Shown: positions 61,501-64,000 of the stretch, in pieces
Layout: the number at the start of each line of letters is the position of its first letter
Position numbering within the stretch: position 1 is the first letter of the stretch
Source of the DNA: Actinomycetota bacterium
Lineage (GTDB): Bacteria; Actinomycetota; Actinomycetes; Nanopelagicales; Nanopelagicaceae
Assembly: GCA_947450545.1 (NCBI GenBank)
Contig: CANFVU010000001.1
Location: 1-64,000 of the forward strand
Direction: 5' to 3'
DNA length: 64,000 bases
Translations under genes and position numbers: made by a program
Notes under the pieces: generated by a model
Told to the model about the DNA's origin: nothing
Seen by the model: the letters and a program-made list of their open reading frames with translations, nothing else
Databases searched by the model: none

Positions 61501-61536
61501 AATCGCTCGACGAACGAGTTTGAGTTGCGCAGCCAT
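58498..61536 (-). CDS. adnA: AdnA: helicase-nuclease subunit of AdnAB (Rv3202c-like)
   Basis: Partner of AdnB, 1012 aa. Motif I GKPGTGKTRTLIRSAL near residue 38, motif II TILVDEFQESDQSQRDLL near residue 247, LLTVHAAKGLEWKFVALAG near residue 590. The C-terminal nuclease has VSGSVDRLELHDGALHVVDLKTG, and cysteines FEDCGVKWFLE and NCRTCSVKLICP flank it, the AddB-style iron-sulfur staple. Both subunits keep nuclease motifs, as in mycobacterial AdnAB. ATG 61536 has TTAGAT six bases before it, near but not equal to the leaderless consensus. Confidence 0.92.
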   Translation of the reverse strand: MAAQLKLVRRAISTLTFEADSAQDEVIAFRGSLGVFGKPGTGKTRTLIRSALSRLDAGQDPNSLLIITYGRESASIIRDEIALGAKSTATNPLARTFHSLAFSILNEKLTPEDPIYILVSGAEQDAFISEMLSSGFDTSTWHPDLTLAKTTQGFVREVRDLILRGTELGLFPDDLIALAHEMNEPYWNGAAEFWKSYSEVMNLRSASVGESVIRIDPSAIIVEAIARLKSSPELLAHYRSLFTTILVDEFQESDQSQRDLLALIAPADTVLFVDGESAVGRFRGADPDSVERYVRDTSSTQIVLETQYRIDPDRREEAAKLSSHAEAAQYIAHAFKRAYLHGSVPWSEMAVLVRNPGLQVTALQRAFAQNGIPLNVDAGAVALADNPAVRPILDIANFALRPHLLAPSNWERIESVLLSEFCGADAIELRQIRMALGKERTEGDLSTTTEMAIALLSDPTLTEDSEFRSFVRLRDLLAAARAALRAPQSDVSDLLWAIWDGSMDYTGVKISNLWRERALNGGHKGALADRDIDSVIQLFEAARRFSERAPGARATTFIDQLFDERILSDAIFYKAQKENVVSLLTVHAAKGLEWKFVALAGLQEGAWPNLKERGSLLGSERLVEAQRTGLRSPHEISASASFGLMKDERRLLHVARTRAQSHLLSVAVQAEDLQPSRFFDEIYEEIYGISADEGDHTTPERSLTSQALIAELRRSLESGAHSDTTFASTLLKVLSDEGFSAAHPKNWLGAAPLSSDGPVVDPNESVFVSPSGLQSFEDCGVKWFLEKNGARDGDSTAQLLGTAIHALARMAAQDPNLTLDGAIEKLTKSWSIVDQNVGWFKEAQLGEARAMLERFFDWHRENKRQIVAVEEKFKIEIGRAIVSGSVDRLELHDGALHVVDLKTGATASSVKEGIEHKQLAAYQLAVMEGGFARVTEVTTSGGAELLFVGGDRVDAAVRTQPVVDRDAIAQEVEAAAEGMSAREFTATINKNCRTCSVKLICPLQANGRSVIE

Positions 61537-61607
61537 GGGTCTATCTAACCCAATGCGACTGACAAAGCAGGGTAAGTAGGATGCCTAGTTCATATCCGGT
61601 CGAAAGC

Positions 61608-61709
61608 CCCGATTACACGCTGAATCACGTCTCATCGCGTTACCAGGCGCTACGCGTGGAAGTGTCCACGCGCCGACAAATTCATCTTAGTAATCGGGCC
61701 TTCCGCCCG
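61608..61709 (-). ncRNA. Possible structured RNA between typA and adnA
   Basis: In the 198-bp gap, CCCGATTAC (61608-61616) pairs with GTAATCGGG (61690-61698). Inside lies a perfect 8-bp hairpin CGCGTGGA-AGTG-TCCACGCG (61653-61672). A competing hairpin CGGGC-CTTCC-GCCCG (61695-61709) shares the outer arm, so two folds are mutually exclusive. No known riboswitch class is recognised and no T-run follows. Confidence 0.42.
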
Positions 61710-61734
61710 TCTGTGAACGTGTCGTGCGTGCAAC

Positions 61735-63636
61735 TTACTGATCTGCGTTGAGGTTTGCTTTCTTCGCACGTGCAGTCGCGCGTGCTCGCTCATTACCATC
61801 AAGGGTCACCTTGCGGATACGAACAACAGCTGGCGTTACTTCTACGCACTCATCTTCGCGACAGAATTCAAGAGCAGCTTCCATGTTGAGTTTCTTTGGC
61901 GGAATCAAACGTTCTGATTCATCAGTTCCTGATGCACGCATGTTGGTGAGTTTCTTTTCGCGAACACAGTTCACATCCATATCTTCTGAACGTGAGTTCT
62001 CGCCAATAACCATACCTTCATACACTTCATCGCCTGGCTCAACGAAAATGCTTCCGCGATCTTGTGTTCCATACAGTGCATACGATGTAACTGTTCCCAT
62101 GCGATCTGAAACAAGTGATCCAGTTCCGCGAGTACGGATATCTCCGTGCCATGCTTCGTAACCATCAAAGACGTGGTGCAACAAACCAGTTCCGCGAGTT
62201 TCTGTCAGGAACTCGGTACGGAAACCAATCAAACCACGTGCTGGAACTCGGTAATCCAAACGGATCCATCCAGTGCCATGGTTAACCATCTGTTCCATGC
62301 GACCCTTACGAAGTGCCATGAGCTGTGTGAGAACTCCAAGGAATTCTTCTGGTGCATCAATAGATAGGCGCTCCATTGGTTCGTGGACTTTTCCATCGAT
62401 CTTCTTCAAAACAACTTGAGGCTTTCCAACAGTAAGTTCGAATCCTTCACGCTTCATGATTTCGACAAGAACAGCGAGCTGTAGCTCTCCACGGCCTTGT
62501 ACTTCCCATGTATCTGGGCGCTCTGTGTTGAGAACGCGTAATGAAACGTTACCGACAAGCTCTGCATCCAGACGGCCCTTTACTTGGCGAGCAGTCAGCT
62601 TGGTGCCGCTCTTACCTGCAAGAGGAGAGGTGTTGATACCAATTGTCATCGAAATAGAAGGCTCGTCCACTGTAATAAGTGGCAGCGCATAAGGGTTTTC
62701 TGTATCTGCAAGAGTCTCGCCCAATGTAATGGTTTCGATACCGGCAACAGCGATGATGTCTCCAGGATGCGCTTCGAGTGCAGGAACGCGCTCGAGTGCT
62801 TCGGTCATCAAGAGTTCAGAGATTTTCACGCGCTCTGTTGTGCCATCGGTCTTCATCCATGTGACTTGTTGGCCCTTTTTGATAACGCCTTCGCGTACGC
62901 GGCAGAGTGCAAGACGACCAAGGAATGGAGATGAATCCAAGTTTGTAACGTGTGCTTGAAGTGGAGCACCTTCGTGATATTCAGGTGCTGGAATTGCAGA
63001 GAAGATTGTGTCGAATAGAACATCGAGGTTCTCTTCTTCTGGCATTCCACCGTCAGCAGGACGAGTCAATGATGCGCGACCTGCTTTTGCAGATGCGTAA
63101 ATGACTGGGAATTCAATTTGTTCTTCATTCGCATCAAGATCCAAGAACAATTCGTACGCTTCATCAACAACTTCTGCGATTCGAGAATCGGGACGGTCTA
63201 CTTTGTTGATCAAGAGAATGACAGGAAGATTCTTTTGAAGCGCTTTGCGAAGAACGAAACGTGTTTGTGGAAGTGGTCCTTCAGAAGCATCAACGAGAAG
63301 AATTACGCCATCGACCATTTCAAGTCCGCGCTCTACTTCGCCGCCGAAATCTGCGTGGCCTGGTGTATCAATAATATTGACGATTGTGTTGCCGCGCTTG
63401 ACCGCAGTGTTCTTAGCAAGGATGGTGATTCCCTTTTCGCGCTCTAGATCCATTGAATCCATCATGCGATCTTGGCCTTCATCTTGCTTCTTGTGTGCAG
63501 CAAATGCGCCGGATTGCCACAACATCGCATCGACGAGAGTGGTCTTTCCATGGTCAACGTGGGCAATGATCGCAACGTTACGAAGATCTTCGCGCTTCTT
63601 TACAGGCAGGTCTTTTAGATGTGGTTGCTTTTTCAT
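61735..63636 (-). CDS. typA: Ribosome-associated GTPase TypA/BipA
   Basis: Translational GTPase related to EF-G and LepA, involved in stress adaptation and 50S assembly. 633 aa. G1 AHVDHGKTTLVDAM near residue 24, G2 region ERERGITI-like EREKGITILAKNT, G3 DTPGHADFGGEVERGL near residue 75, G4 NKVDRPD near residue 130, then domains II, III, V and the TypA-specific C-terminal part (RGTGSLVSDRMG, with the Lys/Arg-rich end). GAGGGAC precedes the ATG. A structured gap separates it from adnA. Confidence 0.96.
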   Translation of the reverse strand: MKKQPHLKDLPVKKREDLRNVAIIAHVDHGKTTLVDAMLWQSGAFAAHKKQDEGQDRMMDSMDLEREKGITILAKNTAVKRGNTIVNIIDTPGHADFGGEVERGLEMVDGVILLVDASEGPLPQTRFVLRKALQKNLPVILLINKVDRPDSRIAEVVDEAYELFLDLDANEEQIEFPVIYASAKAGRASLTRPADGGMPEEENLDVLFDTIFSAIPAPEYHEGAPLQAHVTNLDSSPFLGRLALCRVREGVIKKGQQVTWMKTDGTTERVKISELLMTEALERVPALEAHPGDIIAVAGIETITLGETLADTENPYALPLITVDEPSISMTIGINTSPLAGKSGTKLTARQVKGRLDAELVGNVSLRVLNTERPDTWEVQGRGELQLAVLVEIMKREGFELTVGKPQVVLKKIDGKVHEPMERLSIDAPEEFLGVLTQLMALRKGRMEQMVNHGTGWIRLDYRVPARGLIGFRTEFLTETRGTGLLHHVFDGYEAWHGDIRTRGTGSLVSDRMGTVTSYALYGTQDRGSIFVEPGDEVYEGMVIGENSRSEDMDVNCVREKKLTNMRASGTDESERLIPPKKLNMEAALEFCREDECVEVTPAVVRIRKVTLDGNERARATARAKKANLNADQ

Positions 63637-63668
63637 TTTCGTCCCTCGTTATCGGTTATAGCTAGAAA

Positions 63669-64000
63669 TTAGACGTTGAAACGGAATTCAACGACATCGC
63701 CATCTTGCATTACATAATCTTTACCTTCCATACGCACTTTTCCATGCGCACGTGCTTCAGTCATCGACCCTGCAGCGATTAAATCGTTGAAGGAGACAAC
63801 TTCTGCCTTGATAAATCCTTTTTGGAAATCTGTATGGATGACACCTGCAGCCATCGGCGCGGTATCTCCCTTATGGATTGTCCATGCGCGAGCTTCTTTC
63901 GGCCCTGCAGTGAGATAGGTCTGAAGACCCAAAGTATCGAATCCAACTCGAGCGAGTGTTGTGAGACCAGGTTCAGTTAACCCAATCGCTTCAAGCAGCT
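63669..64000 (-). CDS. ychF: Redox-regulated ATPase YchF (C-terminal part, cut by window edge)
   Basis: The reading frame is open to the right edge, beyond the ORF track's start: residues before it read LLEAIGLTEPGLTTLARVGF. TYLTAGPKEARAWTIHKGDTA and the TGS-domain end KGFIKAEVVSFNDLI ... MQDGDVVEFRFNV are the YchF/Ola1 C terminus. YchF is an Obg-related ATPase that binds ribosomes. Only about 109 C-terminal residues are visible; the G domain and start lie outside. It precedes typA on the same strand, 32 bp away. Confidence 0.93.
   Translation of the reverse strand, partial: LLEAIGLTEPGLTTLARVGFDTLGLQTYLTAGPKEARAWTIHKGDTAPMAAGVIHTDFQKGFIKAEVVSFNDLIAAGSMTEARAHGKVRMEGKDYVMQDGDVVEFRFNV

Overview
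The window reads as ordinary chromosome from a low-to-mid GC (about 45-50% by eye) free-living member of the Actinomycetota, most likely a streamlined freshwater lineage of the Nanopelagicales (acI) type. Evidence for the phylum: WhiB1 and WhiB7 homologues, the sigR/sigH-rsrA pair, the AdnAB helicase-nuclease, fused 2-oxoglutarate dehydrogenase (OdhA/KGD type), DUF2342 and UPF0182 neighbours, nickel superoxide dismutase, an initiator tRNA with a C1.U72 end, and mycobacterial/streptomycete gene order in several blocks. The lineage below phylum is inference from GC, compact spacing and gene content. No insertion sequence, prophage, CRISPR array or rRNA gene was seen.

Layout. 1-4.2 kb: ssrA (cut by the left edge), smpB, a 124-bp tandem repeat array, ftsX, ftsE, prfB. 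4.2-8.6 kb: a Tad (type IVc) pilus operon with ATPase, two platform proteins, a pilin-like gene and three TadE-like genes. 8.7-12 kb: lipoprotein, DUF318-type permease with YHS domain, HPF/RaiA-like ribosome factor, exported Lys/Ala-rich protein. 12-20.3 kb: cell-surface polysaccharide block with an ABC-2 exporter (Wzm/Wzt), two GT4 glycosyltransferases and a WbpA-B-E-D set that should make UDP-GlcNAc3NAcA. 20.3-29.6 kb: SulP transporter, methionine transsulfuration genes, TerC, AlkA, MsrA, tRNA-Arg, whiB1, argG and small unknowns. 29.7-34.4 kb: odhA, nickel SOD and its maturation protease. 34.4-40.4 kb: thioesterase-like gene, rsrA, sigR/sigH, SRAP, aroA, rsgA, hisN (order as in Streptomyces). 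40.4-43.7 kb: initiator tRNA followed without gap by pgl-gnd-zwf. 43.7-61.5 kb: a block syntenic with M. tuberculosis Rv3193c-Rv3202c (UPF0182, DUF2342, ocin-ThiF-like protein, whiB7, uvrD2, nudC, adnB, adnA) with YgjP, DUF5679 and an EEP phosphatase inserted. 61.7-64 kb: typA and the 3' part of ychF.

Regulation is the most informative part. At least sixteen genes that head transcription units have a TANNNT hexamer exactly 6 or 7 nt before the start codon, which argues for widespread leaderless mRNAs. sigR/sigH carries a perfect-spacing GGAAT-N18-GTT promoter of its own. The whiB7 gene has a 58-aa upstream ORF (too short for the ORF track), a strong intrinsic terminator and a mutually exclusive antiterminator pairing that uses the last codons of the upstream ORF; this is the best candidate for an interesting regulatory system in the window. 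A second is the initiator-tRNA/pentose-phosphate operon, in which the pgl start codon lies 2 nt after the tRNA 3' end and an 11-bp inverted repeat sits on the promoter.
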